Shown here: one piece after another, positions 8,757 to 18,800 of the stretch
Layout of the letters: every line of letters starts with the position of its first letter
Numbering within the stretch: the first letter of the stretch is position 1
DNA from: JALNZU01 sp964463695
GTDB taxonomy: Bacteria; Bacteroidota; Bacteroidia; Bacteroidales; F082
NCBI GenBank assembly: GCA_964463695.1
Contig: CAYXCZ010000003.1
Location: 62,001 to 126,000 of the forward strand
Length of the DNA stretch: 64,000 bases
Direction of reading: 5' to 3'
Translations under genes and position numbers: made by a program
Notes under the pieces: generated by a model
What the model saw: the letters and a program-made list of their open reading frames with translations, nothing else
Databases searched by the model: none
Told to the model about the DNA's origin: nothing

Positions 8757-9617
8757 TCACCGCATGGTATCAAATCCCTGTCCGTAAACCCCCATCACCG
8801 ACGAAAGAGAGACAAAGGCATCCGGATCTTCTTGCTTTACAATCCGAAAAACTTCGGGATATTCCATTCTTTTTACAATAATCATCAAGATATCGTTCTC
8901 TGATTTGGTGTACCAACCAACGCCTTTGATAAAAGTGACTCCCCTACCTGTCTCATTTCCAATACGATCAGCTATTATTGTTGCTTTCTTAGAAAAGATA
9001 AACAGTTGAACTGATTGCTTGTTACCAGTTATAATCAAATCGATGCTATAACTAACAACTGCCATGACAACGAAGCCATAAACCAAAGGTTCGATACTTC
9101 TAAAAATGATGAAAGAACTGGAAATGATAAAAACATCCAATAACAGAATTATTTTTCCGGGACTTATATTATGGTACTTATTAACAATCATAGCAACAAT
9201 ATCAGTTCCTCCGGTACTGCCACCCTGAGTGAAAATGAGTCCCATACTTGAGCCTGCCAAAACAGCTCCAACTACAGAAGCCATGAATTTATCGGTAACA
9301 AAAGGCTCGCGGATATAATACTGCAGCACTGCAAAAAAAAGCGACAAAACAGCTATTGAATAGATTGTTTTTACACCGAATCCAGCTCCTAAAAGCCTGA
9401 GCGCAAATACAATAAGCACAGCATTAATTGCCAAAACAGAAACCCCGACAGGTAAACCTGTTGACCAGAAAATCAAGGTTGCAATACCGGTAACCCCACC
9501 TCCAAGAATTTCATTTGGAATTAAAAAGGCAGTCCAGCCTAAAGCCATCACAAACAAACCAAGAGTGATAATACTGTATGATTTCAACTCATTCAGAAAT
9601 GTTTTTTTACTTGCCAT
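8757..9617 (-). CDS. YitT family membrane protein (DUF161 + DUF2179)
   Basis: The 286-residue product starts MASKKTFLNELK. It has five to six N-terminal membrane helices with the family pattern AFLIPNEILGGGVTGIATL and GGSTGGTDI, then a soluble C-terminal DUF2179 domain (about residues 205-286, TGRGVTFIKGVGWYT). YitT proteins are inner-membrane proteins of unknown transport function. A longer frame begins at a TTG at 9638, but a TAnnTTTG promoter element (9636-9643, minus) overlaps that codon, so ATG 9617 is the likely start. The gene is transcribed alone, divergently from the metallopeptidase. Confidence 0.88.
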   Translation of the reverse strand: MASKKTFLNELKSYSIITLGLFVMALGWTAFLIPNEILGGGVTGIATLIFWSTGLPVGVSVLAINAVLIVFALRLLGAGFGVKTIYSIAVLSLFFAVLQYYIREPFVTDKFMASVVGAVLAGSSMGLIFTQGGSTGGTDIVAMIVNKYHNISPGKIILLLDVFIISSSFIIFRSIEPLVYGFVVMAVVSYSIDLIITGNKQSVQLFIFSKKATIIADRIGNETGRGVTFIKGVGWYTKSENDILMIIVKRMEYPEVFRIVKQEDPDAFVSLSSVMGVYGQGFDTMR

Positions 9618-9635
9618 ATTTTCCCAATTTGAAGG

Positions 9636-9668
9636 CAAAAGTACTATTTTGACCTGTTAGTGCGCAAA
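9636..9668 (-). promoter_or_regulatory. promoter of the YitT gene
   Basis: On the minus strand, TTTG (9665-9668), a 21-bp spacer and TACTTTTG (9636-9643) match the Bacteroidetes TTTG/TAnnTTTG promoter. It places transcription initiation just before ATG 9617. Confidence 0.65.
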
Positions 9669-9791
9669 AAATACTCCTTAGGCAATCTTTTATTATTCGG
9701 ATTTCTATCATATCGAATGACAAAACAGCCTCTAGCTGTTAAATAATTCAAAAATTAAAGATGCTTGCCCTTTTATTGCAAGAATTGGCAG

Positions 9792-9799
9792 TAAATTTG
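9792..9799 (+). promoter_or_regulatory. putative -7 promoter element of the zinc metallopeptidase gene
   Basis: TAAATTTG matches TAnnTTTG and lies 30 nt before ATG 9830. It falls inside the longer open frame starting at 9761, which argues that the 23 upstream codons are not translated. Confidence 0.55.
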
Positions 9800-9829
9800 T
9801 GCAATCACTTAAATCAAAAACGAAATACA

Positions 9830-10504
9830 ATGATCTGGATAATTTTTGGAGTGTTTATGCTTCTAAGCTGGTTGGTTGGAAGCCGACTGAAAAGTAAATT
9901 TAGGGAATTTAGCAAAATTCCTGTCAATTATGGAATGAATGGCCGCGATATCGCACAGAAAATGTTGAACGACAATGGCATTTACGATGTTAAAATCCAA
10001 TCTGTTGAAGGTGAACTAACCGACCACTACAACCCTGTTAACAAAACAGTTAATCTAAGTCCTGATGTTTATCATGGCAACAGTGTTGCTGCAGCAGCGG
10101 TAGCTGCTCACGAATGCGGACATGCTGTTCAGCATGCTACAGCTTATCATTGGTTACAGATGCGTAGCCAATTGGTTCCAATTGTAAGTTTTTCCTCGAA
10201 ATGGGTTCAATGGGTTTTATTGGCAGGAATTCTGCTAGTTAATACCTTTCCGCAGCTCCTTCTTGTTGGAATTGTGATGTTTGCTTTGACAACAGTTTTC
10301 AGTTTCGTCACCTTACCTGTTGAAATTGACGCTAGTCGCAGAGCACTCGTTTGGTTAAGTGCAAGTGGCATCACAAGTCAGGCAACACAACCCAAAGCTC
10401 AGGAAGCTTTACGTTGGGCGGCTTATACCTATGTTGTTGCCGCACTATCATCACTTGCAACCCTTTTGTACTATCTGGCCATCTATATGGGCAGGAGAGA
10501 TTAG
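9830..10504 (+). CDS. YugP-type membrane zinc metallopeptidase
   Basis: From ATG 9830 the protein has 224 residues. An N-terminal membrane helix (MIWIIFGVFMLLSWLVG) is followed by a soluble segment with the zinc-protease signature HECGH (in AAHECGHAVQHA, about residues 94-98). Two or three further membrane helices follow and the protein ends near a last hydrophobic segment. This matches the neutral zinc metallopeptidase family represented by Bacillus YugP; physiological substrates are unknown. An upstream in-frame start at 9761 is disfavoured because a promoter element lies within that extension. No operon partner is apparent. Confidence 0.85.
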   Translation: MIWIIFGVFMLLSWLVGSRLKSKFREFSKIPVNYGMNGRDIAQKMLNDNGIYDVKIQSVEGELTDHYNPVNKTVNLSPDVYHGNSVAAAAVAAHECGHAVQHATAYHWLQMRSQLVPIVSFSSKWVQWVLLAGILLVNTFPQLLLVGIVMFALTTVFSFVTLPVEIDASRRALVWLSASGITSQATQPKAQEALRWAAYTYVVAALSSLATLLYYLAIYMGRRD

Positions 10505-10649
10505 TTTTTTATAGCAATTGAATTAATGAAACCGTAATTTTTTTCTAATAGGAAAAAATTCATCGACTGTTTTAGTATTATTCCTTTGTAAATCAAAATC
10601 TTCTGAATAAAAAAGAAAATACAAGTATCAATTATCAAATTTAAAATTT

Positions 10650-11537
10650 ATGAGAAAAATTCATTTATTTGTTGTTTTGCTGTTCTTAAGTTCAGCTACC
10701 TTTTTGACATCCTGCCAAAAAGACGAAGTTCTTAATCCGGAACCTACAATTAACTTTAAAGGCGGAAGTGCATACACCTCAGCTGATGTTACCATAAAAG
10801 CCGGTGAATCCATTACTGTTGGCATCAATGCTGCACAGAATGCTGACACCAAGAGCAAACTTAAAACCTTTACTGTTGTTCTGACACAAAACAACACACC
10901 TGTTACGTTGATTAACAACACACTCGATGAAAATCAGGAAGCAGTCTATTCACAGGATTTTGAGATAACTTTCCCTAATGTTGGAGAAGTAAGTCTTGTT
11001 GCCCGTGTAACAGATGCAGATGGTAAATTTGCTGAGGTATCGTTTAAGGTTACGGTTGAACAGGCTGGAGTAGCTGTGAAGAAAAAAACCAATGTTGAAT
11101 TTGGTTCGTTTAACGATGCGATTGGAAGTTTCTATGCTACATCAAATGAAACAGTTTATACTATTTCAGGAGCTGCCAATAATCAGGCGCTTGTGAATAT
11201 TATCTTTTTTAAAGGAGCAACAAATGGCAATACGCTAGCAGCACCTGATGATACAGATGCAGCAACAATTGATGAATTTAATCTTGATACCTGGACAACT
11301 AAAAAGAAAACACGTTTCATCAAGGTAAGCATGACCGCAGCAGAATTTGATGCAATTGGAGGTGTTTATAGTTTCCCTGAATTTTCTGATGCAAGCGCAA
11401 CTTCAAAAGCGAATCAGCTTGCTGCCGGCAATGTAATCTACTTCAAAACCGAAGAAGGAAAACGCGGCTACGCAAAAGTAATTGATCTATATCTTAAAGG
11501 TGATAAAGCTAAATTTGACTTCATTGTTGAACAATAA
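10650..11537 (+). CDS. secreted lipoprotein of unknown function
   Basis: This 295-residue protein has a lipoprotein signal (hydrophobic segment then LTSC, acylated cysteine at residue 22, followed by QKDEV). The mature part has an immunoglobulin-like fold candidate early on (repeated beta-strand pattern, SLVARVTDADGKFAEVSFKVTVEQ) and a second domain about residues 145-295. I recognise no catalytic motif. Proteins of this kind are common Bacteroidetes surface lipoproteins, often next to polysaccharide or adhesion genes, but this one stands alone with its own terminator. Function is unassigned. Confidence 0.8.
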   Translation: MRKIHLFVVLLFLSSATFLTSCQKDEVLNPEPTINFKGGSAYTSADVTIKAGESITVGINAAQNADTKSKLKTFTVVLTQNNTPVTLINNTLDENQEAVYSQDFEITFPNVGEVSLVARVTDADGKFAEVSFKVTVEQAGVAVKKKTNVEFGSFNDAIGSFYATSNETVYTISGAANNQALVNIIFFKGATNGNTLAAPDDTDAATIDEFNLDTWTTKKKTRFIKVSMTAAEFDAIGGVYSFPEFSDASATSKANQLAAGNVIYFKTEEGKRGYAKVIDLYLKGDKAKFDFIVEQ

Positions 11538-11560
11538 GAATTTATCCTGTTTCACAAGAG

Positions 11561-11589
11561 AGGCTGTCTTTTTAGGCAGCCTTTTTTTT
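11561..11589 (+). terminator. intrinsic terminator after the lipoprotein gene
   Basis: AGGCTGTC and GGCAGCCT pair around a T-rich loop and are directly followed by eight T residues, 24 nt after the stop codon. Confidence 0.9.
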
Positions 11590-11699
11590 GACCAATTGTG
11601 AAAGCCTTTTACAATCGACTACAATACAAACTAATTATCGCAACCGATTGTTTTTTAACAAGAATTAAGTAAAGAAGTAGTTCAATAATGAAATAAAGA

Positions 11700-11730
11700 T
11701 TTGCAGAATATCTTCATTTCCCTATTTTTG
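11700..11730 (+). promoter_or_regulatory. promoter of hppA
   Basis: TTTG (11700-11703), a 19-bp spacer and TATTTTTG (11723-11730) are a near-ideal Bacteroidetes promoter, 73 nt before the start codon. Confidence 0.7.
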
Positions 11731-11802
11731 CCGCCACTATTGAGCTTCAGGAGCTTCAATTAAAATTCAGTCATTAAAAACCAAAAAACTACCCACACAC
11801 GT

Positions 11803-14091
11803 ATGGAGCAAATTGTATGGTATATTCCCTTAGCAGGACTTTTGGGAATAGTATTTATTTTATTGAAATCCAAATGGATAGACAAACAGGATGCTGGAAA
11901 TGAAAAAATGCAACGCATTGCAGGATATATTTCCAAAGGAGCGATGGCGTTTCTGAGAGCAGAATATCGGATTCTAGCCATTTTCGTTGCATCCGTTTCA
12001 GTTTTACTTTTTGTCAAAGGTACCTATGAGCCCGGCTCAAATGCTTTTGTTGTTCTTAGCTTTGTTGCTGGAGCGGTACTATCCGGTCTTGCAGGTTATA
12101 TAGGTATGAGAGTTGCAACCAAGGCAAATGTCAGGACAACACAAGCTGCACGAACTTCACTTAATAAAGCACTTGTTGTTGCTTTCACCGGTGGCAGTGT
12201 TATGGGAATTGGTGTCGTAACACTTGGATTACTGGGATTAAGCCTGTTGTTTATCCTTTATAACAACTTTATCGGTGTTGATTGGACAATGGAAGTAATC
12301 CTGAACGTTTTGTCAGCCTTCAGTTTAGGAGCCTCATCCATAGCACTTTTTGCACGTGTTGGTGGCGGAATATACACCAAAGCAGCCGATGTCGGGGCCG
12401 ACCTCGTTGGAAAAGTTGAAGCCGGAATTCCTGAAGATCATTATCTTAACCCTGCTACTATCGCTGATAACGTTGGTGATAACGTGGGCGATGTTGCAGG
12501 AATGGGAGCCGACCTTTTTGAGTCCTACGTTGGAGCAATACTTGCTTCAATGGTTCTGGGCGTGGTGTTCATTCACATGCCACAAATTACCGATCATTTC
12601 CAATTAGGGCCGGTATTACTTCCCCTTGCACTTTCAGCTGTTGGAATATTAACGAGTATTTTCGGAACGTTTTTCGTTCGGGTGAGTGGCAATGCTGATC
12701 CACAAAAAGCTTTAAACAAAGGTGAATTTATTTCATCAGGAGTGATGGTTGTGTTATCCTATTTCCTAATCACCTATTTCCTTCCTGAAAGCTGGATGTT
12801 TATGCAACCCGATGGAACAATGATTGAATATACGGCTTTAGGAGTATTTTATGCCACTTTAATTGGTTTGGGCATTGGTATTGGTATTGGTAAAATTACT
12901 GAATATTACACCGGAAGTGGTGGAAAAGCCGTTCAATCCATTGTAGATAAATCTCATACAGGTGCAGCAACAAACATCATCGCCGGACTGGAACTTGGCA
13001 TGAAATCCACTGCTATTCCAGTAATAGGGTTAGCAGCAGCTATCATTTTTTCTTATCATTTTGCAGGTCTATATGGTATTGCAATAGCAGCTGTTGCCAT
13101 GCTTGCCAACACCGGTATTCAACTTGCAGTGGATGCCTATGGCCCGATTGCTGACAATGCTGGCGGTATAGCCGAAATGTGCGAGTTACCAAAAGAGGTT
13201 CGTCAAAAGACCGATAAACTGGATGCTGTTGGCAATACCACCGCAGCTATTGGAAAGGGGTTTGCCATCGCTTCAGCTACACTCACAGCTTTGGCTCTCT
13301 TTGCAGCGTTTATGACACAAGCCAATATCGTTGTAATTGATGTTTCACAGCCACTTATCATGGCCGGATTGCTTGTTGGCGGTATGCTGCCTTACTTGTT
13401 CTCATCGATGGCAATGGGTGCTGTAGGTAGAGCTGCCCAAAAAATGATCAACGAAGTGAGGCGACAATTTGCCGACATACCTGAGCTGAAAAACGCTCTC
13501 GAAGTATTAAAAAAGTATGACGGAGATGTTTCAAAAGTGAATGTCGAAGAAAAGAAAATTATGGAAAAGGCAGAACATGCTGCACAATATGAAAAATGCG
13601 TTGAAATATCTACTGAAGCTTCTTTGAAAGAAATGATTATGCCAGGATTGCTCGCTGTTATTGCTCCTGCCGTTGTTGGCTTTCTGGGTGGAGCACAAAT
13701 GCTAGGCGGTATGCTCGCCGGGGTGATGGCTTCGGGAGTGCTTCTGGCTATATACCAATCGAATGCCGGTGGTGCATGGGATAACGCCAAAAAAATGATG
13801 GAAGAAGGCGTTATGCATGAAGAGATTCTGCATGGAAAAGGCAGCGCATCACATAAAGCAACAGTTGTGGGCGACACAGTAGGCGATCCTTTCAAGGACA
13901 CAAGTGGACCGTCACTCAATATCCTCATAAAACTGATGACAGTTGTAGCTTTGGTTATCGCTCCAAGCATTGCAGAGAAAAAACCTGTAAATAAATCCGA
14001 CAAGCCATTGGAGATCAAGCAGAAATCAGCAGTTGAAAAAGATGCTGAAAAGGATTCAAAAACAATTTCATGGTATCAGGCAAATCAATAA
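11803..14091 (+). CDS. hppA: membrane-bound ion-translocating pyrophosphatase (K+-dependent type)
   Basis: The 762-residue protein hydrolyses PPi and pumps H+ and/or Na+ across the inner membrane. It has about 16 membrane helices and the signature DVGADLVGKVE at residues 196-206, followed by DNVGDNVGDVAGMGADLFES, the PPi/Mg2+ site. A third conserved acidic cluster lies near the end (GDTVGDPFKDTSGPSLN). GNTTAA at 477-482 has alanine at the position that is lysine in K+-independent enzymes, so K+ dependence is expected. Sodium versus proton pumping cannot be decided by eye; some Bacteroides enzymes pump both. It has its own promoter and terminator. A hydrophilic tail of about 40 residues follows the last helix. 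Confidence 0.96.
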   Translation: MEQIVWYIPLAGLLGIVFILLKSKWIDKQDAGNEKMQRIAGYISKGAMAFLRAEYRILAIFVASVSVLLFVKGTYEPGSNAFVVLSFVAGAVLSGLAGYIGMRVATKANVRTTQAARTSLNKALVVAFTGGSVMGIGVVTLGLLGLSLLFILYNNFIGVDWTMEVILNVLSAFSLGASSIALFARVGGGIYTKAADVGADLVGKVEAGIPEDHYLNPATIADNVGDNVGDVAGMGADLFESYVGAILASMVLGVVFIHMPQITDHFQLGPVLLPLALSAVGILTSIFGTFFVRVSGNADPQKALNKGEFISSGVMVVLSYFLITYFLPESWMFMQPDGTMIEYTALGVFYATLIGLGIGIGIGKITEYYTGSGGKAVQSIVDKSHTGAATNIIAGLELGMKSTAIPVIGLAAAIIFSYHFAGLYGIAIAAVAMLANTGIQLAVDAYGPIADNAGGIAEMCELPKEVRQKTDKLDAVGNTTAAIGKGFAIASATLTALALFAAFMTQANIVVIDVSQPLIMAGLLVGGMLPYLFSSMAMGAVGRAAQKMINEVRRQFADIPELKNALEVLKKYDGDVSKVNVEEKKIMEKAEHAAQYEKCVEISTEASLKEMIMPGLLAVIAPAVVGFLGGAQMLGGMLAGVMASGVLLAIYQSNAGGAWDNAKKMMEEGVMHEEILHGKGSASHKATVVGDTVGDPFKDTSGPSLNILIKLMTVVALVIAPSIAEKKPVNKSDKPLEIKQKSAVEKDAEKDSKTISWYQANQ

Positions 14092-14117
14092 AGCCTTCAA
14101 TCTGAATAATCCCCCAT

Positions 14118-14149
14118 AAGCTGTCTTCTGCAAAGAGGACAGCTTTTTT
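14118..14149 (+). terminator. intrinsic terminator of hppA
   Basis: AAGCTGTC and GACAGCTT form a perfect 8-bp stem followed by a T-run, 27 nt after the stop codon. Confidence 0.92.
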
Positions 14150-14475
14150 CTTTACACCAGATCTTTTCAGTTGAATCTTATCGTTAGGGTGGTAATTTAA
14201 CTACTGACTATGATATGTAATTAGCCTGACCTAATCGTAAAAAAGCTGCCAGAGCATTTTGTGTGCCACAAAAAACTCAATACAATGGCAACTTGTATGG
14301 AGGCGACTCTATCCTAAGAATTTGTTTTTCAATCCATTTTTCTATCCCGAATTGATACCATTATCACAAAATATACTTTTATTATATGATGAAAAGAACA
14401 GCTGAATGATTAATTTTACGGTTTAATTCTGCATATCTGACTGAATGTATTCAGACACCAAAAAGTACACACATT
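14150..14475. other. intergenic region without recognised features
   Basis: AT-rich DNA between the hppA terminator and the next start codon. I see no gene, repeat or clear promoter match. Confidence 0.4.
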
Positions 14476-15753
14476 ATGAAATCAGTATTATTTACTTTCG
14501 TCTTTAGCATGTCCTGTTTCTTTGGGCAATCGCAGTGGCTTGATAGTTTGAGGCTGTTTCCTATTCCGACAACTCCTTGGGGTATGGATCGGTATAATAC
14601 CAAAGTTTATTTTCCTGAGCCCGGTATCACATTTTATTCGTATCAACAAAGTGGAATTCATAGGTCAGACTATACTATTGGAAAGACGATCAATGATTAC
14701 GACTCCATACAAACGCTATTCGGGGAAGGAGGAAATTATTCTTCGGTCTATCTGATAGACATTCATTTCGTTGATCAATATAAAGGTTATTCAGCAGTCT
14801 CATACGATATGTTTAGACAAATTAATAAAACCACCAATGGAGGCTCAAGCTGGACAAAAGTCGAAAACAACACCCCAACCTGGGGAGTAGAAAAAATTTG
14901 CTATCCAAACGAGAATCTGGGATACTATGTCTCTTACTACAGTTTCTCTTCACGAAACTTTAATTTAATTCTTTCGAACAATGGTAACTGCACCACCAAA
15001 AGTGTTGATCTAAAATACAAGGAGGCGAATCTGATCCATTTCATTAATGATTCGACTGGTTTTATTGTTTGCCGTGATACGTTGAATAATTCTGTTTTGC
15101 TTCGAACACAGGATTCAGCAAGCAGTTGGACTGAAGTCATTCAAAACGGAGCTGATACCCTCAAAGCTATGCACTTCCCTTCTCAGACTAACGGCTTCGC
15201 AGTCAGCAGAAATGGCACATTATATACGACTTACGATTCGGGCCATAGTTGGATTAAGAAAGAGAATCTGACGAATGAACCTGTAAATGATATCTATTTT
15301 GTAAGTAGTGAGCGGGGCTTTATATCATGTAATAACGGTCAGTTGCTTAAAACAATTGATGCGGGAGAAAGTTGGAGTGTTGAAAATACAGGTATTGAAA
15401 ATGATCTGCTTCAAGTCTATTTTGAAGAAAACGGTCGCGGATTTATCCTCACCCCTACGCACTATCTACATACTAATTTCCATTTAGGATTAAGTGATAC
15501 CGAAGAGAGTACACTTAGCATCTCCCCTAATCCTGTCAGAGATAAGCTATATATAAATCTTCCAAAACCTAACGAGTTGCTTAGCATTCAGCTTTTCGAC
15601 AATGAAGGAAGACCCATCACCAAAAAAATTACCCTCACCAATAACATGATTGATATCAGTCATTTAAGTAATGGACTTTACCTCCTTGTGGCAGAAACCG
15701 AGAATAAAAAATTCACGAAAAAGTTTATCAAACTGTCCTCCATTCAGGATTGA
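14476..15753 (+). CDS. T9SS-exported protein with YCF48/BNR-like repeats
   Basis: This 425-residue protein begins with a signal peptide (MKSVLFTFVFSMSCFFGQSQ). The body has several copies of a beta-propeller-like repeat with the pattern GGSSWTK, DSASSWTE, DSGHSWIKK and DAGESWSVE, about every 40-50 residues, as in YCF48/BNR proteins. The last roughly 75 residues form a type A T9SS sorting domain (ISPNPVRDKLYINL ... ISHLSNGLYLLVAETENKKFTKKFIK). It should be secreted through the outer membrane and anchored or released at the surface. Ligand and role are unknown. It is similar in design to the larger protein at 21736. It ends convergent with carB, with 48 nt between. Confidence 0.85.
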   Translation: MKSVLFTFVFSMSCFFGQSQWLDSLRLFPIPTTPWGMDRYNTKVYFPEPGITFYSYQQSGIHRSDYTIGKTINDYDSIQTLFGEGGNYSSVYLIDIHFVDQYKGYSAVSYDMFRQINKTTNGGSSWTKVENNTPTWGVEKICYPNENLGYYVSYYSFSSRNFNLILSNNGNCTTKSVDLKYKEANLIHFINDSTGFIVCRDTLNNSVLLRTQDSASSWTEVIQNGADTLKAMHFPSQTNGFAVSRNGTLYTTYDSGHSWIKKENLTNEPVNDIYFVSSERGFISCNNGQLLKTIDAGESWSVENTGIENDLLQVYFEENGRGFILTPTHYLHTNFHLGLSDTEESTLSISPNPVRDKLYINLPKPNELLSIQLFDNEGRPITKKITLTNNMIDISHLSNGLYLLVAETENKKFTKKFIKLSSIQD

Positions 15754-15801
15754 TTTCCAGATTCACTTTTCTTTCCATACAAAACTGAGAAGTCCACAGT
15801 A

Positions 15802-18800
15802 TCAATATTCTCCCCAGCTTTTGATACTAAGATCGTCCAGTGAATAGCGTGTGAAAGCATAAATGAAAGCACTAGCCAGACGGGCATTGGTAATTAATGG
15901 AATATTGAAATCCACAGCTGCCCTACGGATGGTATAATCATTCTGCAACTCACTTTCAGTAAGATTTCGTGGGATATTGATAACCATATCAATCTTACGC
16001 TCACGCAAAAGATCAAAAGCATTAGGTGTTTTAGGCACATCGGGCCAATGAACCATAGTGGCCGGAATTCCATTTTCTACAAAAAACTGATAGGTTCCAC
16101 GGGTAGCATATAAATTGTATCCGCGTTCAACAAGCATCACAGCACTCTGAAGCAATTCAGTTTTCGAACGCATCGGACCCGAAGAAATGAGGATATTTTT
16201 CTTTGGAATCTTATAGCCAACAGAAAGCATGGCTTTCAAAATTGCTTCGTAATAATCGTCGCCAATACATCCTACCTCACCTGTTGATGCCATGTCAACA
16301 CCCAAAACCGGATCGGCTTTACTCAGGCGCGAGAAAGAAAACTGCGAGGCTTTCACTCCAATGTAGTCTATATCAAATAAAGTCTTACCGGGTTTTTCAA
16401 CCTTCTGCCCTAGCATGATGCGTGTTGCATAATCAATAAAATTGGTTTTCAACACTTTAGAAACAAAAGGCAAACTTCGGGAAGCACGCAGATTACATTC
16501 AATCACTTTTACATCGTTATCTTTAGCCAGAAACTGAATGTTAAAAGGGCCACTGATTTGCAATTCCATCGCAATTTCTCTGCTTATTTTTTTTATCCTG
16601 CGCAGTGTCTCAACATACACTTTTTGTGGTGGGAACATAATGGTGGCATCGCCTGAATGAACACCGGCAAACTCAATATGTTCCGAAATGGCATACACTA
16701 TTATTTCTCCTTTATCCGCGACAGCATCCATTTCGATCTCTTTGGCATCTGTAAGAAATTTTGAAACTACAACAGGATGCTGTTTTGATACCTTCGTTGC
16801 CAGCTCAAGAAAGTGTCGTAACTCACTGATATTCGATACGATATTCATAGCAGCCCCCGACAAAACATATGATGGCCGCACTAAAACCGGAAATCCCACC
16901 TCCTCGGTAAACTTAACAATATCCTCAACAGAACTTAACTCTTTCCAAGCAGGCTGATCAACGCCAATTTTATCGAGCATAGCCGAAAACTTGTGACGGT
17001 TCTCTGCCTGATCGATGGACAAAGCTGAAGTTCCAAGTAACTTAACACCCTGATTGTAAAGTCTTATGGCCAGATTATTTGGAATCTGTCCTCCTGTCGA
17101 AACGATTGTACCATAGGGTTGTTCCAACTCTACGATATCCAGCACACGCTCAAGACTAAGTTCCTCAAAATAAAGCCTCGAACTGCTGTCGTAATCGGTA
17201 CTCACCGTTTCGGGGTTGTAATTAATCATTACCGACCGAAATCCCGCTTTATCAATAGTTTTCAGCGCATTCACCCCTGACCAATCGAATTCAACGCTGC
17301 TGCCTATTCGATAAGCTCCTGATCCTAAAACGATAACAGAACGGTCATCTGCTTCAAAATCAATATCATGCTCCGACCCATGATAGGTCATATACAAGTA
17401 ATTTGTTACAGCAGGATGCTCAGCAGCAAGTGTATCTATTTGCTTCACATAAGGAATTATACCCCTTTGTTTTCGCCAGTTGCGCAGACTTACCTGAATC
17501 TGGTCGTTGCGTCCATAATCGGTATCAGAAAGGACAAGACGAGCAATCTGAAAATCAGAAAAACCTTGCTGCTTAGCTTGAAGAAGTAATAAATCGGGCA
17601 GCGTTTCCAAACTATGATAGTTCTCCAATTCGAGAGAAGTTTCATGAATGCGCATCAACTTTTCCAGAAACCAGCGATCTATTTTTGTTTTCTGATGGAT
17701 CTCTTCTACCGTATAACCTTGACGGAAAGCTTGTTCTATAACAAAAATACGTGTGTCGGTAGGGTTACTGAGCGCCAGCTCGATGTCGGCAACTTCAATT
17801 TCCTTGTTTGCAGCAAAACCATGCATACCAACGCCAATCATGCGTAATCCTTTTTGAATCACTTCTTCGAATGATCGGCCAATAGCCATAATTTCACCGA
17901 CACTTTTCATGCTTGAACCAATCTCACGGCTCACTCCTTGAAATTTATTCAAATCCCAGCGCGGTATTTTACAAACCATATAATCCAGCGCAGGCTCAAA
18001 AAAAGCTGTCGTTGTTTTGGTTACACTGTTTTTAAGCTCATGAAGTCCATAACCAAGTGCCAGTTTTGCCGCAACAAATGCCAACGGATATCCTGTTGCC
18101 TTTGAAGCCAAAGCACTGGAACGCGAAAGGCGAGCGTTGACCTCAATGACTCGGTAATCCTCCGAATATGGATCGAGGGCATACTGAACATTGCATTCGC
18201 CAACAATACCTACTCGTTTAACAATTTCGATAGAGATTTTGCGAAGTTTGTGATACTCGCTGTTGGTGAGTGTTTGAGATGGTGCCACCACAATACTTTC
18301 GCCCGTATGAATACCCAAAGGATCAAAATTCTCCATATTACAAACAGTGATCACATTGTCGTAACAGTCACGAACCACCTCATATTCAACCTCTTTCCAT
18401 CCTTTCAGTGACTCTTCAACAAGTACCTGATCAGCATAAGAGAAGGCTTTTTCTGCCAGATTCTTCAATTCATCCACATTGTTGCAAAACCCACTCCCCT
18501 GACCACCGAGGGTAAAAGCAGCTCTGACGATTATAGGAAAACCAATTTCAACACCGGCTTTGAGTGCGTCATCGATGGTAGTCACAGCCACCGATCGCGG
18601 GGTTTTAATATTGATCGAACCCAGGAGTTGGGCAAACTTCTCCCTGTCTTCTGTTTCTATAATTGCCTGAACAGGAGTGCCTAACACTTTTAAACCATAT
18701 TTTTCGAAGACCCCATCCTGATGAAGGGCGATGCCACAATTAAGCGCTGTTTGACCGCCGAAAGCCAACAAAACCCCTTGCGGTTTTTCTTTCTGAATAA

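Noticed and set aside
9761..9829. Extra N-terminal 23 residues of the zinc metallopeptidase
   Set aside because: A promoter element lies inside this part, and the sequence does not look like a signal or domain. ATG 9830 is a better start.
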